A stretch of 12,500 nt of DNA from Penaeus vannamei (lineage: Eukaryota; Arthropoda; Malacostraca; Decapoda; Penaeidae), in the NCBI RefSeq assembly GCF_042767895.1, contig NC_091552.1, positions 752,446-764,945 on the forward strand, read 5' to 3'. A program made the position numbers and the translations under genes. The notes under the pieces were generated by a model. The model made no database searches. It had not been told where the DNA came from and saw nothing but the letters and a program-made list of their open reading frames with translations. Positions within the stretch are counted from its first letter, which is position 1, and every line of letters begins with the position of its first letter. Shown one piece after another: positions 1-9,582 of this stretch.

Positions 1-118
1 GAAGAAGTAGTAGTAGTAGTGATGGTGGTGGTGGTGATAGTAGGAGCAGTAGTAGTAATAGTACTAGTAGTCGTAACAGCACCAGCAGTAGTAATAGAAG
101 TAGAAATAGCAATATCAA
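1..118. repeat. Degenerate AGT/GGT trinucleotide repeat
   Basis: A three-base period is visible across the whole stretch: GAA, GTA/TAG, GGT and AGC triplets follow one another with frequent single-base changes. It is a decayed trinucleotide microsatellite that probably continues beyond the left edge. The frame through it reads as a Val/Ile string, as expected from repeat translation, so I do not call a gene. Confidence 0.85.
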
Positions 119-405
119 TGGAGTTTCATTCCGAACACGCTGATACCAAGACCCAACTGAAACCACCGCCAAGAAAGACGATACCAATAAAAGGTGAACA
201 GTATGAAAAAGTACGAGCAGTTTCTCGGTAATTGTTGCCGCGTCGAAGTAGAAATAAAAGTTATTGGTGTTTTAGAGGACGACGAGAAACGGTTATTTTT
301 GCTCCAACTGCTGTCATCTTCAGTGGTAATGGCGGAGCTGCTAGTACCAACAGTAACTAGTAATTCAAGTAATAGAAACTACATTTCTTATAAATGCGTT
401 CAAGT
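119..405. other. Unique non-repetitive interval, no gene recognised
   Basis: This 287-bp stretch has mixed composition and no tandem structure. Short frames cross it, but none resembles a known protein and none has convincing splice sites. It contains the 12-mer GGTAATGGCGGA at 325-336, which occurs again exactly at 3898-3909 in another unique island. I see no other feature here. Confidence 0.6.
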
Positions 406-710
406 TTGTTTATTGCTATTATTATAGTTATCGTTGTGACTGTTATTGTTCTCATATTGTTTATTATTTTCTTCATGTTTCTTATTATCTCTATTGTTGC
501 TGTTGTTCTTGTTATTATCATAGTATTGTTGTTAACATTATCTTTGTTGTTGCTGCTGCTGTTTATTTTCTTGTTATCATTGTTATTATTATCTGTATCA
601 TTATTGTTATCAACATCATCATTGCTGATTTTGTTGCCATCATCATCATAAGTACTCCTATCTCCATCATCATCATCATTACCATCATAATCCCTCCTTA
701 TTGCTGTTCT
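406..710. repeat. Degenerate ATT/GTT/ATC trinucleotide repeat
   Basis: About 300 bp are built from TTA, TTG, ATT and CAT triplets in loose three-base register, ending in a cleaner CAT/ATC run near 610-685. The + strand reads as Leu/Ile/Val and the - strand as Asn/Asp strings, both low complexity. The Asn/Asp frame on the - strand (357-731) could be mistaken for a protein, but its composition follows the repeat and it has no domain. Confidence 0.85.
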
Positions 711-1000
711 TAGCGGTCGTGTCCTTCCCACCAGCGAGGCCCCATTTGTCTCCTTCCATTACCGTCGCCGCCGTCAAGATTATCGGAATTACCAAGAAAT
801 TATCATAATGTTGCTTCCACAATCCCCTTCAGTAATTGACCTGTTATCGTAATTTGGCTTATTATCTCGTTTCTCGCCTATCCGTGTGGATATTTACTCT
901 CTATGAATATAAACAGTCACTTGCGCGTTCACACAAACACGCGTGTGTATGCATATGCTGCATATACACATACACGGAGATACAAAAGCACATATGGGCG
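711..1000. other. Unique interval before the TG tract
   Basis: Mixed-composition DNA with no recognisable gene. The last ~70 bases (about 930-990) become a loose alternating CA/TG/AT region that grades into the microsatellite on the right. No splice sites, tRNA or promoter could be supported. Confidence 0.55.
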
Positions 1001-1056
1001 TGTGTGTGTGAGTGTGTGAGTGTGTGAGTGTGTGAGTGTGTGAGTGTGTGAGTGTG

Positions 1057-1153
<97 letters not shown>

Positions 1154-1160
1154 GTGTGTG
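1001..1160. repeat. (TG)n microsatellite with GTGTGTGA higher-order start
   Basis: The tract opens with about six copies of an 8-bp unit GTGTGTGA, passes through two 6-bp GTGTGA units near 1050-1063, then becomes an almost pure TG run to about 1150, followed by one TTAG interruption. The pure part is about 87 bp. Long alternating purine-pyrimidine TG runs can adopt left-handed Z-DNA. Confidence 0.97.
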
Positions 1161-1264
1161 ATATATATATACATATATCCACACATGAGAAAGCTAAGCC
1201 AAAGCTAGCAAAGAAGAGGGAGAGGATGGGAACACAGAAGAGGAAAAAGAAAGGACCAAAGAGC
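1161..1264. other. Short spacer between TG and GA tracts
   Basis: A short AT run (1161-1178) is followed by purine-rich, non-periodic sequence with AAG/AGG words that merges into the GA tract. No gene is seen. Confidence 0.6.
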
Positions 1265-1587
<323 letters not shown>

Positions 1588-1745
1588 GGGCGCTGTGCAA
1601 GCAATCTTCCGTCGACCCCAGAGTAGATTTCCGGAACCAAGTCAGTGCAGAGAAACGATAATGCTTTGTACATTTTCCCTGGAAACTTGTTTTCTTTTAT
1701 TGCTTTTTTTCTTTCTGGAACATTGCCGATGCATATTGCTTGTAT
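1588..1745. other. Unique island between GA and TA tracts
   Basis: About 160 bp of non-repetitive sequence with no frame of interest and no supported splice sites. A T-rich stretch lies at about 1690-1715. Confidence 0.5.
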
Positions 1746-1869
1746 GGATATGTATGTGTGTATATATACTGTGTATGTATATATGTATAAATATACATTT
1801 ATATATATGTATATATATACATATATATATATATATATACATATATACAAGTATGTATGTATATATAAA
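1746..1869. repeat. Degenerate GTAT/TATA repeat
   Basis: Alternating AT sequence interrupted by GTAT, ACAT and AAAT words, typical of a decayed (TA)n/(GTAT)n microsatellite. It leads directly into the CA/CG segment. Confidence 0.85.
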
Positions 1870-1902
1870 GCACACACACACACACACGCGCGTGCGCGCG
1901 CG
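1870..1902. repeat. 33-bp perfect alternating purine-pyrimidine CA/CG tract
   Basis: From G1870 to G1902 every base alternates purine and pyrimidine: a CA run of nine repeats, then CGCGCGTGCGCGCGCG. The alternation stops at the GGG at 1902-1904. CG and CA/TG alternation are the sequences most prone to Z-DNA. It is flanked on both sides by TA alternation, which melts or extrudes cruciforms instead. Confidence 0.9.
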
Positions 1903-1917
1903 GGCGGACACACACTC

Positions 1918-1928
1918 ACATATATATC

Positions 1929-2005
<77 letters not shown>

Positions 2006-2023
2006 ACAACCACACACACTTAC

Positions 2024-2078
<55 letters not shown>

Positions 2079-2084
2079 CACATA

Positions 2085-2136
<52 letters not shown>

Positions 2137-2160
2137 CACACACACAGCCCCACACCACAC
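1918..2160. repeat. Three long (TA)n blocks with CA spacers
   Basis: TA runs occupy about 1935-1996, 2025-2074 and 2089-2131. They are separated by short CA-rich spacers (about 1998-2024 and 2075-2088), and a CA tail follows to 2160. Each block is self-complementary and could extrude a cruciform. The Tyr/Ile frames through it are repeat artefacts. Confidence 0.96.
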
Positions 2161-2717
2161 ATTCATTATTCATCTTTTTTTCCTGGGCTATCAGTGCGCG
2201 AGATCGCAGTGTTGCCAGATCGCGAGCGCTCGTTTACCGCCATTGTGCCACGTAAGCCAGGAATTAAAACTCGAAAAATAAGGCAGCTGCAGCACACACG
2301 TTGGCGGCGCTGTCTTTTGTTACGGAACTGATAAAAGATTGGGAGGGGAGCAAAAAAAAAAACTTTTGAAGTTGAGGGAACTATTGCCTTTATCATTTTG
2401 TTATGTTTGTTTCTATTGTGTGGGTTTGTGTCTCTTTTTATCTATCGGTGTTGGGGCTTTTGTGGAGAGTTTTGACTGGCTATGTTTGTCAGTCTATTAA
2501 TGCGTTGGTATTATTACTGTTATCATCATCCTTATTTTTTATTTATTTCTTTTTTATTTTATCTGTGGAAGGGGAAGGAACTATTGTTATATTTTGTGAA
2601 TGTTATCATTCTTTGAGTATTTTTGTATATTTTTTCTTGTTTTTGTCTTTTGTTATAACCCTATTTGCCACTTCATTCTGACCAACCCTTTCTTTACAAG
2701 TTTTATTGAACTATTTC
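2161..2717. other. Unique interval, becoming T-rich on the right
   Basis: The left part (2180-2340) is mixed and CpG-containing, with a GCGAGCGCTCG near-palindrome at 2222-2232, a CGCCATTGTGCC word near 2238 and GGCGGCGCTG near 2304. An A11 run lies near 2352-2362. From about 2400 to 2700 the + strand is T-rich and loosely TTAT/TTTG in texture. I find no recognisable protein, tRNA or credible exon. Confidence 0.55.
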
Positions 2718-3232
<515 letters not shown>

Positions 3233-3400
3233 CGCTTTCGCCGGAGCCAATTTTCCGTAAATCGGCTCTTGTCCACATTAATTGCCGGCCGATTATTCCC
3301 CCTTTCTCGCTGCTTACCCGAAACCCCCTTCCCGCCGCGATCACGTGACTGCCGCTCCTCTTTCCTCTTAATGGCCGCGACTACTCACCACTCGCCCTCT
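3233..3400. other. CpG-containing unique island with palindromic E-box
   Basis: This 170-bp island is isolated in a sea of TC repeats. It contains TCACGTGA at 3341-3348, an eight-base palindrome with the CACGTG core bound by bHLH-zip factors (USF/TFE/MITF class). It also has an ATTAATTG homeodomain-like word near 3278-3285, an AATCGG/CCGATT inverted pair (about 3260 and 3288), and TTAATGGCCGCG near 3369. No exon is convincing: the - strand has a GGTAAGC donor-like word near 3312-3318 but no matching acceptor. A regulatory role is inferred from motif density only. Confidence 0.4.
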
Positions 3401-3506
3401 CTCCTCTCTTCTCATTCTCTCTCTCTTCTCTTTCTCTCTCTCTCTCTCGTCTCTCTTTCTCTTCTCTCTTTCTCTTTCTCTCTCTCTCTCTCTTTCTCTT
3501 TATCTC

Positions 3507-3593
<87 letters not shown>

Positions 3594-3695
3594 TCCCTCC
3601 CTCCCCTCCATTTCCCCCGTTCCCTCCCTCACTCCCTCCCTCCCTCCCTCCCTTTCACTCTCCTTCGCTCTCTCTCTCTCTCTTCTCCCAATATT
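3401..3695. repeat. (TC)n / (TTTC)n / (CCCT)n compound tract
   Basis: TC dinucleotides mixed with TTTC units (a clean run near 3525-3543), a pure TC run at 3544-3590, then CCCT units at 3591-3655 and a last TC stretch. It is pyrimidine-only on the + strand except for a few bases. Confidence 0.96.
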
Positions 3696-3960
3696 ACTAG
3701 TCTTCGAGATCCTCCTCCCCCCTCCCCCCCCTCCTCTCGTTCCAACTACTCCCTGGCTGGCATCATCCGGGCTCTCATCGCCGCTCCCCTCCCTGAGCCG
3801 CGGCACTGTTCTGTGGCACTGTGTCACCGCGGACCTCGACCTTCCCCGGCTCCCTCGCCCTTCGCAGCTCGGCGGCTCCTTCTCTCCTCTCATCGTCGGT
3901 AATGGCGGAACCATCTCGTTTCCAGTAATTCGTCTGGGATGGTTGTTTGTATCGGGTTGT
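3696..3960. other. GC-rich unique island
   Basis: Unique sequence with several CpGs. GGCACTGT is directly repeated near 3802 and 3815, within a segment bounded by two CCGCGG sites (about 3798 and 3825). GGTAATGGCGGA at 3898-3909 matches 325-336 exactly. A - strand frame from 3914 reads through the island, but below 3700 it is only Arg/Glu repeat translation, and the island part (about 70 residues) shows no family I recognise. I therefore do not call a gene. Confidence 0.45.
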
Positions 3961-5058
<1,098 letters not shown>

Positions 5059-5275
5059 TTAATTCAGGAAGCGCGGGGCGCGCGAGAACATCCCATTGTT
5101 GTCGATACCTCGGGATTATTATCATTTGATTATCGTCATTATCGATCTGGTAATTGTCTGCTATTGGTCGTGTTATGAGGTGGCGCCCTCGGTACGGCTG
5201 CCGTTCGTCTGTCTGCTGGTCGGGTTGTGTCTTCCGTGGCTCGCTGTTTGTCTGTCTGTTGGTTTGGTTGTAATC
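5059..5275. other. Unique island, possible weak exon signal
   Basis: A CpG-rich start (GCGCGGGGCGCGCG near 5071-5084) is followed by ATTAT/TTATCG words that resemble GATA and homeodomain sites, then a T/G-rich end with TCTG units. An acceptor-like TAATTCAG ends at 5067 after the pyrimidine tract, and a weak CTG|GTAATT donor-like word is at 5149/5150. The enclosed 82 bp encode nothing I recognise, so I leave it as unique DNA. Confidence 0.4.
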
Positions 5276-5444
5276 GTCTTCTTCTTCCTCCTCCTCCTCC
5301 TCTTATTCTTCTTTTTCGTTTTCTTCCTCTTCTTCTTCTTCTTTTTCGTCTTCTTCCTCTTCTTCTTTTTCGTCTTCTTCCTCTACTTCTTTTTCGTCTT
5401 CTTCCTCTACTTCTTTTTCGTCTTCTTCCTCTTCTTCTTTAGTA
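5276..5444. repeat. 24-bp minisatellite in a TTC-rich tract
   Basis: After a CCT/TTC start, a unit of about 24 bp containing TTTTTCGTCTTCTTCCTC repeats about five times (TTTTTCG words near 5312, 5342, 5367, 5391 and 5415), giving spacings of about 30, 25, 24 and 24. The unit is a multiple of three, so the - strand reads as an acidic Glu/Asp/Lys octapeptide repeat. That frame has a stop just upstream and no Met, so I treat it as non-coding. Confidence 0.88.
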
Positions 5445-5930
5445 ACATTTCACATTAGGCTTTCTTTTTCCCTTTCTTCCTTTTTTTAAATCGTCATAAT
5501 CGGTTATGTTGTTCACCCTCTTACGAAAGCAATAATGCCTACAAATCCTTTTTTTATCTATAGTTTCTTGTTTTTCCTATCTGTGTTGTTTTTTTACGTT
5601 TATTTGATTTTCACTAATCCTTACTTCCCTTTCGTTATCCTATAGCTAATTGTATTTATTTTTCTATCTTCTTATGTTCCACCTTTCTTCATTTTTCACC
5701 AAAGCATTTATCTTCCCTTCTCTTCTTTATCTCTCCCTCTCTCTCCATCCATCTTCTTCTTCCGCCCAATCGACTTACGGTTAACTCCTCATTATCCAAG
5801 AGTCCCTTGTTCTCTGACTTACATCCTCATCATCTCTCGGCCCTTCTTCGTTACCCTTTCCTTTATCACGCAATTCTCCATCTATTCCCCTCTTCCAACC
5901 GTTCGCTTACTTCATCATTCTGTGTCTCGT
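5445..5930. other. AT-rich unique interval, nothing recognised
   Basis: About 490 bp of T-rich, non-periodic DNA with homopolymeric T runs. Frames are short or simply extend from the pyrimidine-rich minisatellite to the right. I see no splice, promoter or RNA-gene signal. Confidence 0.6.
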
Positions 5931-7815
5931 CCACCTCACTCTTTCTATTTTCCGATTTTTTCCTTCGCCTCTTCTTCTTACCTCATCACGCGTCTCCCTA
6001 TCACCTTCTTCCACCTCCCTCTTCCTATTTTCCGATTTTTCCTTCGCCTCTCCTCCTTGCCTCATCACGCGTCTCCCTTTCTCCCTCGTCCACCTCCCTC
6101 TTCCTATTTTCCGATTTTTCCTTCGCCTCTCCTCCTTACCTCATCACGCGTCTCCCTATCACCTTCTTCCACCTCTTCCCCTTCTCCTTCTTCCTATTTT
6201 CCGATTTTTCCTTCGCCTCTCCTCCTTACCTCATCACGCGTCTCCCTATCACCTTCTTCCACCTCTTCCCTTTCTCCTTCGTCCACCTCCCTCTTCCTAT
6301 TTTCCGATTTTTTCCTTCGCCTCTCCTCCTTACCTCATCACGCGTCTCCCTTTCTCCTTCGTCCACCTCCCTCTTCCTATTTTCCGATTTTTTCCTTCGC
6401 CTCTCCTCCTTACCTCATCACGCGTCTCCCTTTCTCCTTCCTATTTTCCGATTTTTCCTCTCCTCCTTACCTCATCACGCGTCTCCTTCTCCTTCTTCCA
6501 CCTCCTTCTTCCTATTTTCCGATTTTTTCCTTCGCCTCTCCTCCTTGCCTCATCACGCGTCTCCCTTATCTCCTTCGTCCACCTCTCCCTCTTCCTATTT
6601 TCCGATTTCTTTCCCTTCTGCCTCTCCTCCTTACCTCATCACGCGTCTCCCTTATCACCTTCGTCCACCTCCCTTTCTCCTTCCTATTTTTCCTATTTTC
6701 CGACTTTTCCTTCGCCTCTCCTCCTTGCCTCATCACGCGTCTCCTTATCACCTTCTTCCACCTCTTCCCCTTCTCCTTCTTCCTATTTTCCGATCTTTCC
6801 TTCGCCTCTCCTCCTTACCTCATCACGCGTCTCCTTATCACCTTCTTCCACCTCTTCCCTTTCTCCTTCGTCCACCTCCTTCTTCCTATTTTCCGATTTT
6901 TCCTTCGCCTCTCCTCCTTACCTCATCGCGCGTCTCCCTTTCTCCTTCTTCCACCTCCTTTTCCTACTTTCCGATTTTTCCTTCGCCTCTCCTCCTTACC
7001 TCATCACGCGTCTCCCTTTCTCCTTCGTCCACCTCTTCCTATTTTCTGATTTTTCCTTCGCCTCTCCTCCTTACCTCATCACGCGTCTCCCTATCACCTT
7101 CTTCCACCTCTTCCCTTTCTCCTTCTTCCACCTCACTCTTTCTATTTTCCGATTTTTCCTTCGCCTCTCCTCCTTAACTCACCACGCGTCTCCATTTCTC
7201 CTTCGTCCACCTCCCTCTTCTTATTTTCCGATTTTTCCTTCGCCTCTCCTTCTCACCTCATCACGCGCCTCCCTATCACCTTCTTCCACCTCTTCCCTTT
7301 CTCCTTCTTCCTGTTTTCCGATTTTTTCCTTCGCCTCTCCTCCTTGCCTCATCACGCGTCTCCCTTTCTCCTTCGTCCACCTCTTCCCTTTCTCCTTCGT
7401 CCACCTTCCTCTTCCTATTTTCCGATATTTCCTTCGCCTCTCCTCCTTACCTCATCACGCGTCTCCCTTTCTCCTTCTTCCACCTCCTTTTCCTATTTTC
7501 CGATTTTTCCTTCGCCTCTCCTCCTTACCTCACCACGCGTCTCCCTTTCTCCTTCGTCCACCTCCGTCTTCCTATTTTCCGATTTTTCCTTCGCCTCTCC
7601 TCATCACGCGTTACCTATCACCACGTCTTCCCTTTCTCCTTCGTCCACCTCCGTCTTCCTATTTTCCGATTTTTCCTTCGCCTCTCCCCCTCACCTCATC
7701 ACGCGTCTCCCTATCACTTTCTTCCACCTCTTCCCTTTCTCCTTCTTCCTATTTTCCGATTTTTCCTTCGCCTCTCCTCCTTACCTCATCACGCGTCTCC
7801 CTATCACCTTCCACC
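5931..7815. repeat. 22-copy pyrimidine-rich minisatellite, mosaic unit lengths
   Basis: A core TTTTCCGATTTTTCCTTCGC, then CTCTCCTCC, a TACCTCATCACGCGTCTCC segment and a variable C/T linker, recurs 22 times. TCCGAT (or one-base variants at 6699 and 7045) starts at 5951, 6031, 6110, 6200, 6303, 6383, 6447, 6518, 6601, 6699, 6789, 6892, 6970, 7045, 7148, 7227, 7317, 7421, 7499, 7578, 7665 and 7755. Spacings fall mostly near 78-80, 90 and 103-104, set by which linker modules are present. Twenty of 22 copies keep the palindrome ACGCGT. Many unit lengths are not multiples of three, so no frame is conserved; the long open frames exist only because the + strand is poor in purines. It is a non-coding satellite-like array. 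Confidence 0.97.
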
Positions 7816-8095
7816 TCCTCTTCATCCCCGCGTGTGAGGAGCAGGAATATTATTCATCGCGAGAAGATGCAAGTGACAGGTTATTTTAGGCTTCTTCTGT
7901 GTGTCCTTAAGTCAGCCGAGGACCATGGGAGGAGCCGCGGGGTAAATCATGTATTTGCGGCGCAGGAGGTGGATGCTCGAGCGGAAGGAGTGGGAGGTGG
8001 ATGTGGGTATTTATGTATGGATGTTGTTTTGCGTTTATGGGTCGTAATTCTCGGTCCTATATGTTGTTTCGCTCTCTGTATGTTTTTTTTTCTAT
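7816..8095. other. Unique interval to the right of the minisatellite
   Basis: Mixed, CpG-containing sequence. GGAGGTGGATG appears twice within about 25 bp (near 7966 and 7990). CCATGG near 7923 starts a frame of only six codons. A frame from 7834 runs into the TC tract and has no recognisable domain. No gene is called. Confidence 0.55.
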
Positions 8096-8336
8096 GTTCC
8101 TATCTTTCTCTTTTTCGCTCTCTCTTTCTCTCTTTCTTTCTTTCTTTCTTTCTTTCTCTCTCTCTCTCTGTGCCTGTCTGTCTGTCTCCCCCCCTTTCTC
8201 TCTCTCTCTCTGTCTGTCTCCCTCCCTCTCTCTCTCTCCCTCTCTCTGTCTGTCTGTCTGTCTCCCTCCCTCCCTCTCTCTGTCTGTCTGTCTCCCTCCC
8301 TCTCTCTCTCCCTCTCTCTGTCTGTCTGTCTGTCTC

Positions 8337-8379
<43 letters not shown>

Positions 8380-8380
8380 C
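8096..8380. repeat. (TC)n / (TTTC)n / (CTGT)n / (CCCT)n compound tract
   Basis: TTTC units near 8126-8158 give way to TC, then to a repeating order TC, CTGT, CCCT. The module TCTCTGTCTGTCTG followed by TCTCCCTCCC occurs about four times between 8205 and 8340, which points to segmental duplication inside the microsatellite. A C11 run follows at about 8336-8347, then TC to 8370. Confidence 0.95.
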
Positions 8381-8492
8381 CAGTTACATGTATTATGCCA
8401 CCATAAAGGTCTTTATTCTCTCAATGACCCCTCAGGCTTCATGAAAAGTGCTTCTACCACTCACAGGGAAGCCACTTTCTGCTTCCTCCTAG
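8381..8492. other. Short unique interval
   Basis: About 110 bp of mixed sequence. It contains GTGCCAG and CCTCAGG acceptor-like words after pyrimidine runs, but no matching donor. Nothing further is supported. Confidence 0.5.
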
Positions 8493-8526
8493 TTTTTTTT
8501 TTTTTTTTTTTTTTTTTGGGGGGGGG
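8493..8526. repeat. T25-G9 homopolymer junction
   Basis: Twenty-five T residues (8493-8517) are followed directly by nine G residues (8518-8526). A poly(A) tail of a - strand retroposed element would appear as such a T run, but no element body or target-site duplication could be recognised on either side. Homopolymer lengths may be affected by sequencing error. Confidence 0.9.
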
Positions 8527-8637
8527 AGGTCGACATTGATTTGGTTGTTTATTATACCAATCAGTCTCTTCGAATCAACACCAAAGTAAATATGCTACGA
8601 ATACAAAAGAAAATTAATGGATTTAGTAAATATGTAA
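8527..8637. other. AT-rich unique interval
   Basis: About 110 bp without tandem structure. TTCGAATC near 8568 resembles the core of a tRNA B box, but no A box or T-arm stem is present. ACCAATCAG near 8556 is a CCAAT-like word. No gene is seen. Confidence 0.5.
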
Positions 8638-8658
8638 GAGAGAGAGAGAGATCAAGTG

Positions 8659-8745
<87 letters not shown>

Positions 8746-8760
8746 GAGAGAGAGAGAGAA
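8638..8760. repeat. (GA)n microsatellite
   Basis: GA dinucleotides run from 8638, interrupted once near 8651-8660, and are pure from about 8662 to 8733. Occasional GAAA units follow toward the right. Purine-only on the + strand. Confidence 0.97.
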
Positions 8761-8999
8761 AGACAAACAGAGACACAGAAAGAAAGAAAAAAAAACATAG
8801 AGGCAGACAGACAGAGACACAGAAAGACAGAAAAATAAAGAAAGAAAAAATCAAGATTCGAGAGACAGACAGACAGACAAAGACACAGAAAGACAGAAAC
8901 AGAAAGAAAGATTAAATAAAGACTCGAGAGAGAGAGACAGACAGAGACACCGACACAGACAGACAGAAAAAGAAAGAAAGAAAAACCCCAAGCCCCGAG
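8761..8999. repeat. Degenerate ~65-bp CAGA/GAAA-rich tandem repeat
   Basis: The phrase AGACAC(AGAAAG) starts at 8771, 8815, 8881 and 8945, and TCGAGAG-like phrases sit near 8857, 8922 and 8995. The main period is thus about 65 bp, with a shortened first copy. Each unit runs CAGA repeats, CACAGAAAGACAG, GAAAGAAAGA, an A/T patch and TCGAGAG. About 3.5 copies have grown out of a GA/CAGA microsatellite. Confidence 0.75.
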
Positions 9000-9250
9000 A
9001 GACGAGCCTCGCGAGATCCGAATATTTTCGTGTGACGGCCCTTCGTCGACCGCTTGTGAACGCACGTTATTGTGTAAGCGCCGCTGATCGATATGTTTAA
9101 TCCTCTTGGCCTTCATTAAATGGCCCACTCGAGGTCAGGTCCGAGTGGCGGCGGCGGGTCCTCGGTGCTGAGGTGATGGTGCTCGGCCCGCTGCACCTTT
9201 GTTAGCTTTTCAAAAAAGGTTTTCGTTGATGATGCGGATCTTATCAGGCG
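9000..9250. other. Unique CpG-containing island, candidate cis-regulatory DNA
   Basis: The island is sharply bounded by repeats. Visible words include CCTCGCGAGA (9007-9016, one base off the palindrome TCTCGCGAGA), TGATCGATA, TTTAATCC (Otx/Bicoid class), GGCC-TTCATTAAAT-GGCC near 9109-9124, AGGTCA (nuclear-receptor half-site) inside a 7-bp hairpin at 9125-9148, CCTTTGTT (Sox/TCF class) near 9197 and CTTATC (GATA) near 9241. I find no frame of interest. The enhancer reading is inferred from motif clustering and could be chance. Confidence 0.4.
9125..9148. repeat. 7-bp inverted repeat around AGGTCAGGTC
   Basis: CCACTCG (9125-9131) is the exact reverse complement of CGAGTGG (9142-9148). The 10-base loop is AGGTCAGGTC, two overlapping AGGTC half-sites. 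It could be a small hairpin or a symmetric protein site. Confidence 0.55.
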
Positions 9251-9560
9251 GGTTCTTTGTGGGGGAGGGGGGGCGAGGAAGGGGTGGAGAGGGAGGAGGA
9301 GGAGGAGGAGTGGGCGGAGGAGGTGGAGAGGGAGAGGGGTGGAGAGGGAGGGGGAGGAGGGGGAGTGGAGAGGGAGAGGGAGGTAGAGCGGAGCGGGTGG
9401 AGAGGGATGGGGGGAGGGCGGAGGGTGGAGAGGAGCGGAGGTGGAGAGGAGGGGGAGGAGGGAGGGAGAGGGAGGGGAGGAGGAGGAGGGGGAGATTTGC
9501 GGGCGGGGCTGGTCGGGGAGGGGATGGATGGTCTCTGCCAGGTGGGGGAGGAGGGAGGCC
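9251..9560. repeat. G-rich (GGA)n purine tract, G-quadruplex-prone
   Basis: About 310 bp of almost pure purine on the + strand, built from GGA, GGGA, GGTGGAGAGG and GGAGGAGGAG modules, with runs up to G7 near 9265-9271. GGTGGAGAGGGA-like modules recur at irregular intervals. Dozens of GGG runs with 1-7-base spacers satisfy the usual G4 pattern many times. The overlapping Gly/Arg/Glu frames are artefacts. It lies just upstream of the candidate micro-exon at 9628. Confidence 0.92.
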
Positions 9561-9582
9561 GTTCGCGCCGGTGAATCCGTGA

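Noticed and set aside
3381..3914. 177-residue - strand frame beginning in a GC-rich island
   Set aside because: About 70 residues come from unique sequence and the rest is Arg/Glu repeat translation. No domain is recognised, and no promoter or splice context supports it.
5068..5149. 82-bp exon candidate after the C/T tract
   Set aside because: The acceptor TAATTCAG is plausible, but the donor CTG|GTAATT is weak, no clear branch point is visible and the peptide is not recognised.
5807..7177. 456-residue frame over the minisatellite (repeat protein?)
   Set aside because: Unit lengths such as 79, 80 and 103 are not multiples of three, so the reading phase changes from unit to unit and no peptide unit is maintained.
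5931..7815. CRISPR-like array
   Set aside because: Units are tandem with similar linkers made of the same modules, no unique spacers, and the context is eukaryotic.
8556..8640. tRNA-derived SINE suggested by TTCGAATC and the T25 run
   Set aside because: No A box, no T-arm pairing, and the poly(T) is on the wrong side for a + strand element with that B-box orientation.
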